Shown in pieces: positions 7,258 through 15,584 of a stretch of DNA of 29,793 bases. The notes below the pieces were generated by a model. The model worked only from the letters and a program-made list of their open reading frames with translations, searched no databases and was not told the DNA's origin. The position numbers were made by a program, and so were the translations under genes. This DNA comes from W0P28-013 sp051878315 (GTDB lineage Bacteria; Bacteroidota; Bacteroidia; Bacteroidales; Paludibacteraceae): positions 1-29,793 of the forward strand of contig JBJEJW010000004.1 in the NCBI GenBank assembly GCA_051878315.1, read 5' to 3'. Numbering within the stretch: the stretch's first letter is position 1; every line of letters starts with the position of its first letter.

Positions 7258-8862
7258 CTATTTGATATATCCCATAAACTTCATGATGTAGAGATAGACG
7301 GCTGCAAGTACGGCACCTCCCATGACGGCCAAGACAAGCAACACCGACAATTTAGGGGCGACGGCACGTTCTGCAGTATATGCGGGATCGATTACACGCG
7401 CCGTTTCGATGGTCGAAGCCAATTGCATCTGGGTCATTTCGCGTTGTTTGAGCAATGTCAGATAAACAGCTTGTTTCAATTCGCGTTCACGCGCAAGGGA
7501 CACATATTCCCGCTCGACAGTCGGCACTGCGTTAATTTGCGTGGTAAATTCGCGATTTTTTGCCATTAAATCTTGTTTTGTGATTTGAATGCTTTTTTTG
7601 ACATTGGTAATGGTTTGCAAAATATTGCCGCGCATCATGCGGATTTCCGCCAGCATCTGTTCTGCAACAGGGTTGACTTCGGTTGTCGAACGACTGATGC
7701 GCGAATATTTCATTACCAGCGTATTATATGAAGTCATCATATTACCTAGCGTTTCGTCCTGCACGCCGGTATTATTCGGTATCAAGTCGGTATCGGCGGC
7801 ATCTTGCAAATAGTTTTCGACAAACGACACCAAATTATATTGTAAATCGGCAGCAGCAATGCGCTTTTCGTAGTCGCTGGCCGTTTCGATATAAAGTTGC
7901 GCCTGTGTACTAATATCTGCAATATTGCGCCCTTTTTTATAAGTTTCAAGATTTATTTCTGCCTGTTGCAACTCATCCGAAATAAGCGCCAAACGGTCGG
8001 TAAGAAAATCGAACGTTTCGGTTTGCAATTTATTTTTATCGGCCAATTCGCCTCTGTTATACAATTCAATAATTTTGCTAAGCAACGCTTCGTTTTTGCG
8101 CGGATTAGACGATGTGTACGAAAGCGAAATAGTATTGGCTTTTTTATTTGTTTGCGCCACAATTATTTTTTTTGACAACGCATCAATTTGGTTTTTCTCA
8201 CTATTCAGGTCGAAACGCACGGTATAAGTGGTTGCATCGGGATCGGCGAATGTTGGAATCTTTTGGGGATTTTCGACAAAGCGAAATACGCCCCATGGAG
8301 TTTCGACTGATTCGGCCAACGAGGGCACAGTGCATTTGAAACGTTCAGTATTATCCAGCACGACACGTTTGAACTTCAAGCGGTACGTGCCATCGCTTTT
8401 TTTTGTCACATCGATACGCAATGCACCACGCATAGTTGCCTCAAATCCATCAGGACTGATGACCGTCAACGGCGATTCGTCAAATTGTTCGATATAACGT
8501 AATTTCACCTTACGATATACGGTCGTGCGCAAGCCAAGTTCGTTAATCACCTGCGACAATAATTGACGCGAGCGAATAATTTCGATTTCGTTGTCGATTT
8601 GACGCCCGCCGCCCAAACCAAAATCGGCTGCCGAGAAACCGGCAATAGAGATATTGTTCAATGCGCTACTACTATCGCTACGCAACATGATAGTTGCATT
8701 AGTCGCATACTGCCGTGCCGTACACAGATAATAGACCGACACCAATGCCACGCATATCGCGATAGCAATAGCGAACACATACCACTTACGCAAGACAAAG
8801 AGCAACAAGGCCTTGATATCAATTTCCGCATTTGCGTTTTGAATTGTATTCTCGTTCTCCAT
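7258..8862 (-). CDS. Wzz/Wzc-type polysaccharide chain-length protein without a kinase domain
   Basis: A polysaccharide co-polymerase of the inner membrane that would set chain length and link polymerisation to export. The 534-residue protein has transmembrane segment 1 at about 28-47, a large periplasmic region with long helical coiled-coil stretches (about 270-480), and transmembrane segment 2 at about 505-527, preceded by a Pro-containing stretch (AVAPKLS) typical of Wzz-like proteins. Many relatives in this phylum continue into a BY-type tyrosine kinase with a Walker A motif. Here the protein ends 10 residues or so after the second membrane segment, so any kinase must be a separate gene. 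It lies 7 bases after the Wza-type gene, and a terminator follows. Confidence 0.92.
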   Translation of the reverse strand: MENENTIQNANAEIDIKALLLFVLRKWYVFAIAIAICVALVSVYYLCTARQYATNATIMLRSDSSSALNNISIAGFSAADFGLGGGRQIDNEIEIIRSRQLLSQVINELGLRTTVYRKVKLRYIEQFDESPLTVISPDGFEATMRGALRIDVTKKSDGTYRLKFKRVVLDNTERFKCTVPSLAESVETPWGVFRFVENPQKIPTFADPDATTYTVRFDLNSEKNQIDALSKKIIVAQTNKKANTISLSYTSSNPRKNEALLSKIIELYNRGELADKNKLQTETFDFLTDRLALISDELQQAEINLETYKKGRNIADISTQAQLYIETASDYEKRIAAADLQYNLVSFVENYLQDAADTDLIPNNTGVQDETLGNMMTSYNTLVMKYSRISRSTTEVNPVAEQMLAEIRMMRGNILQTITNVKKSIQITKQDLMAKNREFTTQINAVPTVEREYVSLARERELKQAVYLTLLKQREMTQMQLASTIETARVIDPAYTAERAVAPKLSVLLVLAVMGGAVLAAVYLYIMKFMGYIK

Positions 8863-8869
8863 AATTTAT

Positions 8870-9655
8870 TTACTTATTGATAATTGCGACAATAACAGTT
8901 GCCATAGAGCAGACGGTGGACACTGCACTCAAATACATCGACACATTTGTCGATGCCGCATGGTCTAACCGTGTGCGGTTGGGTTCGACATACAAAACAT
9001 CATTCTGCTGCAAGTAATAATACGGCGACGAAAGCAAATCTGTCGAATTGAGGTCGATGCGCACAAAATCTTTAGTTCCTCCTGCATTTTCGCGAATCAG
9101 CATCACATTATCGCGACGCCCATACACCGTCATATCGCCGGCCAATCCCAATGCTTCCATCAGTGTGATGCGTTCGTTGCTGATGGTGTACGACCCCGGA
9201 CGAGCCACTTCGCCAAGTACCGTCACTTTGTAGTTCAGAAATTGAATATTGACGATAGGGTCTTCGAGATATGTTTTGAGTTGCGTAACCAACAAGGCGA
9301 TGGCTTCCGATTTTTTCATGCCGCCGACTTTTATCTTACCCAAAATCGGGAATGTGATATATCCCTCAATGTCAACCAAATACGGTTGGAAAGTGGGTGT
9401 TTGATAGAGTTTGTCGGTGCCTGGCGACATATATGCCACAACCGGTAAATTGAACGGTGCGACAACCTCGGGGTCGGGACCCGACACCGTGATAGCCAAC
9501 ATATCGTCGGGGCAGATGCGTGCTTCGTGCTGTACGGCGCCCACTACCGCTTCCGACGACTCCAACCCTTGAAAATAAGGTACTTTTTTGTGCATCGAGC
9601 ATGATGTCGCCAACATAGCCACCAACACAATCGGTATAAAACGTTTAATCTTCAT
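8870..9655 (-). CDS. Wza-type polysaccharide export lipoprotein
   Basis: Outer-membrane or periplasm-spanning protein for polysaccharide export. The ATG at 9655 gives 261 residues starting with a lipoprotein signal, MKIKRFIPIVLVAMLATSC, lipidated at Cys19. An upstream in-frame ATG would overlap rfbB and bury the signal peptide. A poly-export domain (about 40-135, with DDMLAITVSG and LVDIEGYITFPILGKI) is followed by a SLBB domain (about 140-205, with VTVLGEVARPGSYTI and LMEALGLAGDM). A C-terminal hydrophobic stretch ends the protein. It sits 4 bases after rfbB and 7 bases before the chain-length gene, so the three likely form one transcript. Confidence 0.94.
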   Translation of the reverse strand: MKIKRFIPIVLVAMLATSCSMHKKVPYFQGLESSEAVVGAVQHEARICPDDMLAITVSGPDPEVVAPFNLPVVAYMSPGTDKLYQTPTFQPYLVDIEGYITFPILGKIKVGGMKKSEAIALLVTQLKTYLEDPIVNIQFLNYKVTVLGEVARPGSYTISNERITLMEALGLAGDMTVYGRRDNVMLIRENAGGTKDFVRIDLNSTDLLSSPYYYLQQNDVLYVEPNRTRLDHAASTNVSMYLSAVSTVCSMATVIVAIINK

Positions 9656-9659
9656 ATTG

Positions 9660-10715
9660 TTAACGATTTCCATATTGTTTTTCGTAATATTCCTGATAGG
9701 CACCGCTTGTGATGCGTTCGACCCAAGTTTCGTTGGCCAAATACCAATCAACAGTTTTTTCGAGCCCTTCTTCGAACTGCAACGAGGGATGCCACCCTAA
9801 TTCGCGTTGCAATTTCGTCGAGTCAATAGCATAACGCAAGTCGTGTCCGGCACGGTCGGTAACGAATGTAATCAACTTCGCGGATGTGCCGTTCGGACGA
9901 CCAAGTTTTACATCCATAATACGGCACAGCAAACGAATCAAATCAATATTTGTCCACTCGTTGTTTCCACCTATATTATATGTGTCGCCATTTTTCCCTT
10001 TATGAAAGATAACATCAATGGCACGCGCATGATCGTCCACATAGAGCCAATCGCGCACGTTTTCGCCTTTGCCGTAAATCGGAATCGGGCGATTGTGTTT
10101 GATGTTGTTGATAGCCAACGGAATCAATTTTTCGGGGAAATGATGCGAGCCGTAATTGTTTGAACAATTGGAAACGACCACCGGCAAACCGTATGTGTCG
10201 TGGTAGGCGCGAACAAAATGGTCACTCGAAGCCTTGCTGGCAGAATAAGGCGAATGCGGTGCATATTTTGTTTGTTCGGTAAAAAATGTCCCATCTTTTT
10301 CGAGTGCGCCGTACACTTCGTCAGTGGATATATGATAAAAACGTTTCCCATCGTAATTGCCTTGCCATAAATTTTTGGCTGCTTGCAACAAGTTGCACGT
10401 TCCCATCACATTGGTGCGGATAAATGCAAACGGATCGGTAATCGAACGATCGACATGCGACTCAGCCGCGAGATGAATCACGCCATCGGGGCGATAGGTG
10501 GTGAACACTTCGGTAATTTTGGCGAAATCGGTAATATCGGCTTTGACAAACGTATAATTCGGTTTATCGGCCACGTCCGTTAAATTCTCGAGATTGCCGG
10601 CATACGTCAGTGCATCCAAATTGACAATGTGGTAATCGGGGTATTTGTTTACAAACAACCGTACCACATGCGAACCAATAAATCCGGCGCCGCCGGTAAT
10701 AATAATTGTTCTCAT
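9660..10715 (-). CDS. rfbB: dTDP-glucose 4,6-dehydratase
   Basis: Converts dTDP-glucose to dTDP-4-keto-6-deoxyglucose, the branch point for dTDP-L-rhamnose and other deoxysugars. The 351-residue protein is an extended short-chain dehydrogenase. It has the NAD-binding TGGAGFIG at 7-14, the catalytic Thr131-Asp132-Glu133 in STDEVYG, and Tyr157-x3-Lys161 in YSASK. VRDWLYVDDHARA and TNGT-like sugar-nucleotide contacts are also present. It heads the rfbB-wza-wzz unit with its own promoter. The partners rfbA, rfbC and rfbD are not in the window, so the final sugar cannot be decided here, although a WbbL-like transferase at 17467 would fit rhamnose. Confidence 0.96.
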   Translation of the reverse strand: MRTIIITGGAGFIGSHVVRLFVNKYPDYHIVNLDALTYAGNLENLTDVADKPNYTFVKADITDFAKITEVFTTYRPDGVIHLAAESHVDRSITDPFAFIRTNVMGTCNLLQAAKNLWQGNYDGKRFYHISTDEVYGALEKDGTFFTEQTKYAPHSPYSASKASSDHFVRAYHDTYGLPVVVSNCSNNYGSHHFPEKLIPLAINNIKHNRPIPIYGKGENVRDWLYVDDHARAIDVIFHKGKNGDTYNIGGNNEWTNIDLIRLLCRIMDVKLGRPNGTSAKLITFVTDRAGHDLRYAIDSTKLQRELGWHPSLQFEEGLEKTVDWYLANETWVERITSGAYQEYYEKQYGNR

Positions 10716-10737
10716 CTTTACAACACAAATTGGGATT

Positions 10738-10770
10738 GCAAAGATAACTCTTTTTATCTAATTCTACAAT
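10738..10770 (-). promoter_or_regulatory. Promoter of rfbB
   Basis: On the minus strand ATTG (10770-10767) is followed after 20 bases by TATCTTTGC (10746-10738), a full match to the local promoter type. Transcription would start about 10-20 bases upstream of the rfbB ATG, giving a very short leader. Confidence 0.75.
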
Positions 10771-10828
10771 ATCTATTAGCAACAAACACCAACAATCCGC
10801 TTTTTTTTGCAAAAAAAGCAACATAATA

Positions 10829-10860
10829 TTGTCTGAATCAAAAAAAAGCAGTAACTTTGC
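10829..10860 (+). promoter_or_regulatory. Promoter of rpsP
   Basis: TTG (10829-10831) is followed after 20 bases by TAACTTTGC (10852-10860), a full match to the Bacteroidota element. It is divergent from the rfbB promoter about 60 bases away and gives a leader of about 45 nt. Confidence 0.8.
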
Positions 10861-10911
10861 GCCGCTTTTCGTGCAAAAGCAATTATTATTAACTAATAAA
10901 AAACATTACAA

Positions 10912-11454
10912 ATGGCAACTAAAATTAGATTGCAAAGACACGGTCACAAAGGTTACGCTTACTATCACATCGTTGTAGCCGACAGCCGTGCGCCACGCGA
11001 TGGCAGAATTATCGAACGTATCGGTTCGTACAACCCGAACACCAATCCCGCTACAGTAGAGCTCAATTTTGAGCGTGCGTTGTATTGGGTAAATGTAGGC
11101 GCTCAACCAACCGACACCGCCCGCAACCTTTTGTCGGGTGAAGGCGTATTGTTGATGAAGCACCTGCAAGGCGGTGTCAAAAAAGGCGCTTTTGACGAAG
11201 CGGCTGCTCAACAAAAATTTGAAGCTTGGAAAGCGGAACGTGCTCACGCCGCAGAGAACATCAAAGCTGCCGATGCCTCGAAACAGGCAGAAGTTGCAAA
11301 ACAACGTTTGGAAGCCGAGCGCGAAATCAACAAAGCTAAAGCTGCCGAGTTGGCTAAGAAGAAAGCAGAAGCTTTGGAGGCTGAAGCTGCTGCAGCTGCA
11401 GCCGAATTGGCTGCCGAAGCACCGGCCGAAAGCGAAGTGCCGGCTGCGGAATAA
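10912..11454 (+). CDS. rpsP: 30S ribosomal protein S16 with long C-terminal tail
   Basis: A small-subunit assembly protein. Residues 1-85 form the S16 domain, starting MATKIRLQRHGHKGYAYYHI and including VADSRAPRDGRIIERIGSYNP. The remaining 95 residues are a helical tail rich in Ala, Glu and Lys, long known as a feature of Bacteroidota S16 (about 180 residues against 82 in E. coli); its role is unclear. The gene has its own promoter and terminator, so it is a single-gene unit. It sits between the two divergent halves of a polysaccharide locus rather than beside rimM and trmD as in many Proteobacteria. Confidence 0.98.
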   Translation: MATKIRLQRHGHKGYAYYHIVVADSRAPRDGRIIERIGSYNPNTNPATVELNFERALYWVNVGAQPTDTARNLLSGEGVLLMKHLQGGVKKGAFDEAAAQQKFEAWKAERAHAAENIKAADASKQAEVAKQRLEAEREINKAKAAELAKKKAEALEAEAAAAAAELAAEAPAESEVPAAE

Positions 11455-11477
11455 CCGACACGAATCATGTTTTCGAT

Positions 11478-11504
11478 AAAAAAGTCCGGCAACGGGCTTT
11501 TTTT
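11478..11504 (+). terminator. Terminator of rpsP
   Basis: AAAAAAGTCCG (11478-11488) pairs with CGGGCTTTTTT (from 11493) around the tetraloop GCAA, with one T-G wobble and a long T-run. It lies 24 bases after the rpsP stop. Confidence 0.88.
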
Positions 11505-11520
11505 ATTGAAAACAAAAACG

Positions 11521-11528
11521 TATATTTG
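11521..11528 (+). promoter_or_regulatory. Likely -10 element for the flippase operon
   Basis: TATATTTG, followed by TAGC, matches TAnnTTTG. It lies just after the rpsP terminator and about 70-80 bases before the first usable start codon of the flippase. I see no good TTG at the expected distance upstream, so the promoter is weaker or less certain than those of rfbB and rpsP. Confidence 0.5.
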
Positions 11529-11600
11529 TAGCACTACACAAACGGCATCACCCATATCGCACCGCACCATTCGAAATACGCACACGAAATAGGCGACACC

Positions 11601-12809
11601 TTGTGGCTTATGGTTTTACAAGGGCTCAATTATCTTGCGCCTTTGCTTGTATGGCCATATTTGATGCAGGTGTTAGGCGCCGAACAGTTCGGTTACATAG
11701 GTTTTGCGATGGCCGTAAACCAATATTTGATGATACTTGTGGATTTTGGTTTTAATTTCAGCGTAACAAAACAAATTGCGCTTGCCAAAGAGAGTCAAGC
11801 AAATATCAATCGTTTATTTTCTGAAACTATTGTGGCGAAATTACTGCTTTTGGCCGGGGCTTTTGTGTTGTTATTGATTCTTATTACAATACCACAATTC
11901 AGAATCTACGCCAAAGTATCGTTGATACTTTTTTCGATGGTGATTTGCAATGCACTGACCTTTGTTTGGTTGTTTCAAGGATTAGGGAAAATACGCCTCG
12001 TATCAATTATCAATTGCGTATCGAAAATCGCGATTTTGCCACTCACTTTTGTGTTTGTACACACCGCCGACGACGTACTCGTTGCGGCTTATATTCTTGG
12101 CGGTGTTTACGTCGTATCAGCCATTCTATCGTTGAGTTTGGTTAAATTACAGCATTTAGCGACTTTAGTTGCCATAAAATTTGCGGCTGTCAAATCCATA
12201 CTCAAAGATAGTTTCCCGATATTCATCTCGAATGCAGCAAGTAGCATTTACGCTATGCTTTTTGTAGTCATTTTGGGCTATTTTGCAACACCCGATGAAG
12301 TGGGGAAATATGCTGCTGCCGAAAAAATGATGCGTATTGCGTGCTACGCCATTTGGGTTCCTGTATCACAGGCCTTTTTCCCGAAATTATGTCAAACAGC
12401 CGACCAAAATCGTGCGGAAGTTTTCCGTACAATACGTGTACTTTGTGTGATTATGATCACCATCATGATGCTTGTGTGGTGTGTCTTGTTTTTCTTTGCC
12501 CAGCCATTAGCCACATGGCTCGGACGTGGTTATGCAGGTTTTGCACCAATAGCCAAGATTCTGGCCATTGTACCGTTGTTCGTGACAGTGGGCGGTGTGG
12601 CCGGTCAACTCGGACTCCTAACCATAGGCAATGAGCGCGACAAAAAACATTATCAAAATGTTTATTTGGCTGCCGCCGGTCTATCCGTGGTACTTACATT
12701 TGCATTAGTTCCACATTTTCAAGCAGTTGGTGCAAGCATAGCCTTATTATTGACCGAATGCTTCGTTTGTGTAGGTATGCTGTCGTTTTATTTAAAGTAC
12801 AAAGAATGA
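11601..12809 (+). CDS. Wzx-type polysaccharide repeat-unit flippase
   Basis: An inner-membrane protein that would move the undecaprenyl-linked repeat unit to the periplasm. The 402-residue protein is strongly hydrophobic with about 12 transmembrane segments. The N-terminal motif LQGLNYLAPLLVWPYLMQVLGAEQFG-like region (residues 6-31) is typical of the polysaccharide transport/MATE-like family, as is GKYAAAEKM in the middle. The start is uncertain: TTG at 11601 or ATG at 11610. The frame is open back to 11532, and residues such as IGDTLWLM before the ATG look like part of the usual first helix. The gene overlaps the next by 4 bases. The substrate is inferred only from the neighbours. Confidence 0.88.
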   Translation: MWLMVLQGLNYLAPLLVWPYLMQVLGAEQFGYIGFAMAVNQYLMILVDFGFNFSVTKQIALAKESQANINRLFSETIVAKLLLLAGAFVLLLILITIPQFRIYAKVSLILFSMVICNALTFVWLFQGLGKIRLVSIINCVSKIAILPLTFVFVHTADDVLVAAYILGGVYVVSAILSLSLVKLQHLATLVAIKFAAVKSILKDSFPIFISNAASSIYAMLFVVILGYFATPDEVGKYAAAEKMMRIACYAIWVPVSQAFFPKLCQTADQNRAEVFRTIRVLCVIMITIMMLVWCVLFFFAQPLATWLGRGYAGFAPIAKILAIVPLFVTVGGVAGQLGLLTIGNERDKKHYQNVYLAAAGLSVVLTFALVPHFQAVGASIALLLTECFVCVGMLSFYLKYKE

Positions 12810-13996
12810 ATTACTTGTCGCTCATATTGTGGATTATGACGTTTTTTGTTTTTGCTGAATTTATTTTTAGCAAAAACGACCGCATTTGTCGCCAAATTTA
12901 CAATCTGGCATTTTTTGTACTAGTATTCATGGTTGGCATTCGCTACTATTATGGTCCCGATATAGCACATTATGTACCCTTTTATAATGATTTACCTAAT
13001 GTGTGGTTGGTACTCACAAGGCAATATGCTTCCGGATTTGAATACGGCTTCGATGTTTTTTGTAGTGCAGTAAAATCTTGTGGTTTCTCATTTTGGTGGT
13101 GCACTTTGTTTATTACACTTATCTATTATTCCGCCATTTGGATTCTATTTAAAAAACTAACGAAATTTCGGACATTTGCACTTTTTGCACTGATTCTACT
13201 CGATTACAATTTACCCTTACACGAATTACGCCAATGTTTATCTGTTTCGTTTTTTATTTTTGCATATTTGCTGTATCAAAAACGCAAGCATTTGGGTTGC
13301 CTCGTTTGTGCCATAATTTGCGGTTTAATGCACAAATCAGGTTTTATAATTTGCGCATGCACCATACTCTTTATGCTCTTTTGGCATACGAGAATAGACA
13401 AACGCGCCTACATCACTCTGGCCATACTCCTATGCGCCATGCTGATAATTCCACTATCGAATATAGGCGAAACGATTTTTACCAAACTAACCATTTCGCG
13501 CAGTATAAATGAATCAATTCTACATCATTTGCAATTAGGTAAAAATTTGCAAACAATATTTCCCATATATTTTTTAGGCATCCTCTGTTTGGCCTATTAT
13601 AGCAATTTCACGGCTAACGATAAACATTCCCATTGGATGATGTGGATTTGCATCGCAGTAATTGTATTTGTGTATCAATATTGGTATTTGCTCAATCGGT
13701 TACGGTCGTTTTTCTTACCATTTATTATCGTATACATGCAACGCGAAATTGCCGAGAGCAAAATTACCGACGCCATACCGCGACAAATTTTTGCAACTAT
13801 TTTTATGCTTTACGCTATTGTGTTTAATTACAACAATAACATTCGCGCAGACTATGCGCAAAGCCACACATTTGACACTGTAACCATTTTTGATTTAATA
13901 AATAACGACACAGAACTATTACAAAAACATCAGCTTGAAGAAGCAAGCCTATATTGGAACCACGACATTGATTTTGCCATGGAAAGAACAAAATGA
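12806..13996 (+). CDS. EpsG-family polysaccharide polymerase (Wzy-like)
   Basis: Probably joins repeat units in the periplasm. The 396-residue protein has about 10-12 transmembrane helices and the EpsG-family features VGIRYYYGPDIAHYVPFY near residue 50 and LHELRQCLSVSFFIFAY near residue 145, including the conserved Arg of the RQ motif. The start at 12806 overlaps the flippase stop as ATGA and is preferred over an upstream in-frame ATG inside that gene. The next gene also overlaps by ATGA, so the run is likely translationally coupled. Polymerase families diverge fast, so the linkage cannot be predicted. Confidence 0.82.
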   Translation: MNYLSLILWIMTFFVFAEFIFSKNDRICRQIYNLAFFVLVFMVGIRYYYGPDIAHYVPFYNDLPNVWLVLTRQYASGFEYGFDVFCSAVKSCGFSFWWCTLFITLIYYSAIWILFKKLTKFRTFALFALILLDYNLPLHELRQCLSVSFFIFAYLLYQKRKHLGCLVCAIICGLMHKSGFIICACTILFMLFWHTRIDKRAYITLAILLCAMLIIPLSNIGETIFTKLTISRSINESILHHLQLGKNLQTIFPIYFLGILCLAYYSNFTANDKHSHWMMWICIAVIVFVYQYWYLLNRLRSFFLPFIIVYMQREIAESKITDAIPRQIFATIFMLYAIVFNYNNNIRADYAQSHTFDTVTIFDLINNDTELLQKHQLEEASLYWNHDIDFAMERTK

Positions 13997-14820
13997 TAGA
14001 TATTTTACTTGCGACATATAACGGCGAACAATTTTTGACAGAGCAACTTGAGTCTATTTTGGCACAAACTTACCAAAATTGGCAACTTTTTGTACGCGAC
14101 GATGGTTCTACCGATGCTACACTTGACATTTTGCAGAAATATGCAGAAATGTATCCGCAAAAAATAATTATATACAAGGACAACTTGCACAATCTTGGTG
14201 CGAAGCATTCGTTCGAACAACTTTTGGTTAAGTGTGCACACAATCAATACACAATGTTTTGCGACCAAGATGATGTATGGCTACCCAACAAAATCGAACT
14301 CTTTATACAAAAAATGCACGAAGTCGAAGTTCGATTTGCAAATTTACCCTTGGTCGTACACGGCGACATGATTGTTGTAGACAAAGATTTGAATTCTATA
14401 CATCATTCATTTTGGCAATATTCTCATATTCGTCCCGAAATATTAGACGACAAACTTTATTTTTTAGCCATTTGCAATACTATAACCGGTTGTTCGTGTT
14501 TATTTAATAGAAAGGCTAAACAATACATGCTTCCAATCAGTACACAGGCTTATATGCACGATGCATGGCTTGGTTTAACAACTCTGAAAAATAAAGGTAG
14601 AATAATACCTATTTTTGAACCCACCATGCTCTATCGTCAGCATAACACAAATACACTTGGTGCCGTAGATTACAAAAAAATACGTTTCAATTTCGCTTTT
14701 AAGAAAAAAATGGCCAAACAAGTTTATCACCAAGCGAAAGATATTGTATTTAAGAATAAACTTGAATTTTGGTTCTACAAAATGACTTATTTTGTTTATC
14801 GACAAATAAGAATACGATGA
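13993..14820 (+). CDS. GT2-family glycosyltransferase
   Basis: A cytoplasmic GT-A fold transferase that adds a sugar from a nucleotide donor to the lipid-linked repeat unit. The 275-residue protein starts MIDILLATYNGEQFLTEQL, has DDGSTD at 36-41 for nucleotide binding, and DQDDVW at 91-96 as the metal-binding D-x-D region. The later HDAW motif (near 189) may supply the catalytic base. It resembles rhamnosyl- or alpha-type transferases acting in O-antigen and capsule loci, but donor and acceptor are unknown. It overlaps both neighbours by 4 bases. The next gene encodes a clear paralogue. Confidence 0.92.
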   Translation: MIDILLATYNGEQFLTEQLESILAQTYQNWQLFVRDDGSTDATLDILQKYAEMYPQKIIIYKDNLHNLGAKHSFEQLLVKCAHNQYTMFCDQDDVWLPNKIELFIQKMHEVEVRFANLPLVVHGDMIVVDKDLNSIHHSFWQYSHIRPEILDDKLYFLAICNTITGCSCLFNRKAKQYMLPISTQAYMHDAWLGLTTLKNKGRIIPIFEPTMLYRQHNTNTLGAVDYKKIRFNFAFKKKMAKQVYHQAKDIVFKNKLEFWFYKMTYFVYRQIRIR

Positions 14821-15551
14821 ACTCTGTTTGCATGGCTACATATAACGGCGAAAAATTCATCGCCGAACAGTTAACCTCGATTCTCAGCCAAATCGCACCT
14901 GACGACGAAGTAATCATCTCCGACGACGGTTCCACCGATAACACCTGCGCCATTATAGAATCGTTTGGCGACAAACGTATCACGTTGCTACACAACAATG
15001 CGCACAACTTCAAAAGCAATTTCATCAATGCACTACAACACGCTTGCGGAAAATATATTTTTCTATCGGACCAAGACGATGTTTGGTTGCCCAATAAATA
15101 CGATATTTGCTGCCAATATTTAACGCAATACGATTTGGTAATTACGGATAGTATTATCACCAATGACATATTAGATACACTCCAACCTTCATTTTTCAAT
15201 TTCTACCATTCAGGGAAAGGAATCTTGAAAAACATCCTATTTCATACCTATTTTGGCGCTTGCATGGCCTTCCGACGCGAAATTTTGCCTTTTGCCATCC
15301 CGATGCCAAACACACCAGAAATAGCACACGACAATTGGATAGGATTAGTAGCCGAAATAGTAGGCAAAGTATATTTCATACCACAACCATTACTGCTCTA
15401 TCGACGTCATTCGCAAGCGCTGACCAATCTCAACGAAACGCTTCTAAAACGCAGTAAACGCAGTCTGTGGATGAAATTGTGGAGCCGCATAGTAGTACTA
15501 TTCCATGTCTGTCGTTTCTATCTCACTTTCAAAGTTGGCAAATTCAAATAA
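14817..15551 (+). CDS. GT2-family glycosyltransferase, paralogue of the preceding gene
   Basis: A 244-residue GT-A protein starting MNSVCMATYNGEKFIAEQL, with SDDGSTDNT at 35-43 and DQDDVWLPNK at 85-94. Both motifs are nearly the same as in the gene before it, and HDNW replaces HDAW further on, suggesting an old tandem duplication. The ATG at 14817 overlaps the previous stop as ATGA; longer upstream starts lie inside the preceding gene and are unlikely. The C-terminal 40 residues are basic and hydrophobic, compatible with membrane association. Its last codons contain the -33 part of an internal promoter serving the next gene. Confidence 0.92.
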   Translation: MNSVCMATYNGEKFIAEQLTSILSQIAPDDEVIISDDGSTDNTCAIIESFGDKRITLLHNNAHNFKSNFINALQHACGKYIFLSDQDDVWLPNKYDICCQYLTQYDLVITDSIITNDILDTLQPSFFNFYHSGKGILKNILFHTYFGACMAFRREILPFAIPMPNTPEIAHDNWIGLVAEIVGKVYFIPQPLLLYRRHSQALTNLNETLLKRSKRSLWMKLWSRIVVLFHVCRFYLTFKVGKFK

Positions 15552-15565
15552 TTTTTGTATTTTTG
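15535..15565 (+). promoter_or_regulatory. Internal promoter within the glycosyltransferase operon
   Basis: TTG (15535-15537), still inside the preceding gene, is followed after exactly 20 bases by TATTTTTGC (15558-15566). Transcription would start near 15572, about 13 bases before the ATG at 15585. The 33-base gap here is the only place in 12806-18276 where adjacent coding regions do not overlap. Confidence 0.7.
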
Positions 15566-15584
15566 CAAACTTTATCACGCTATT

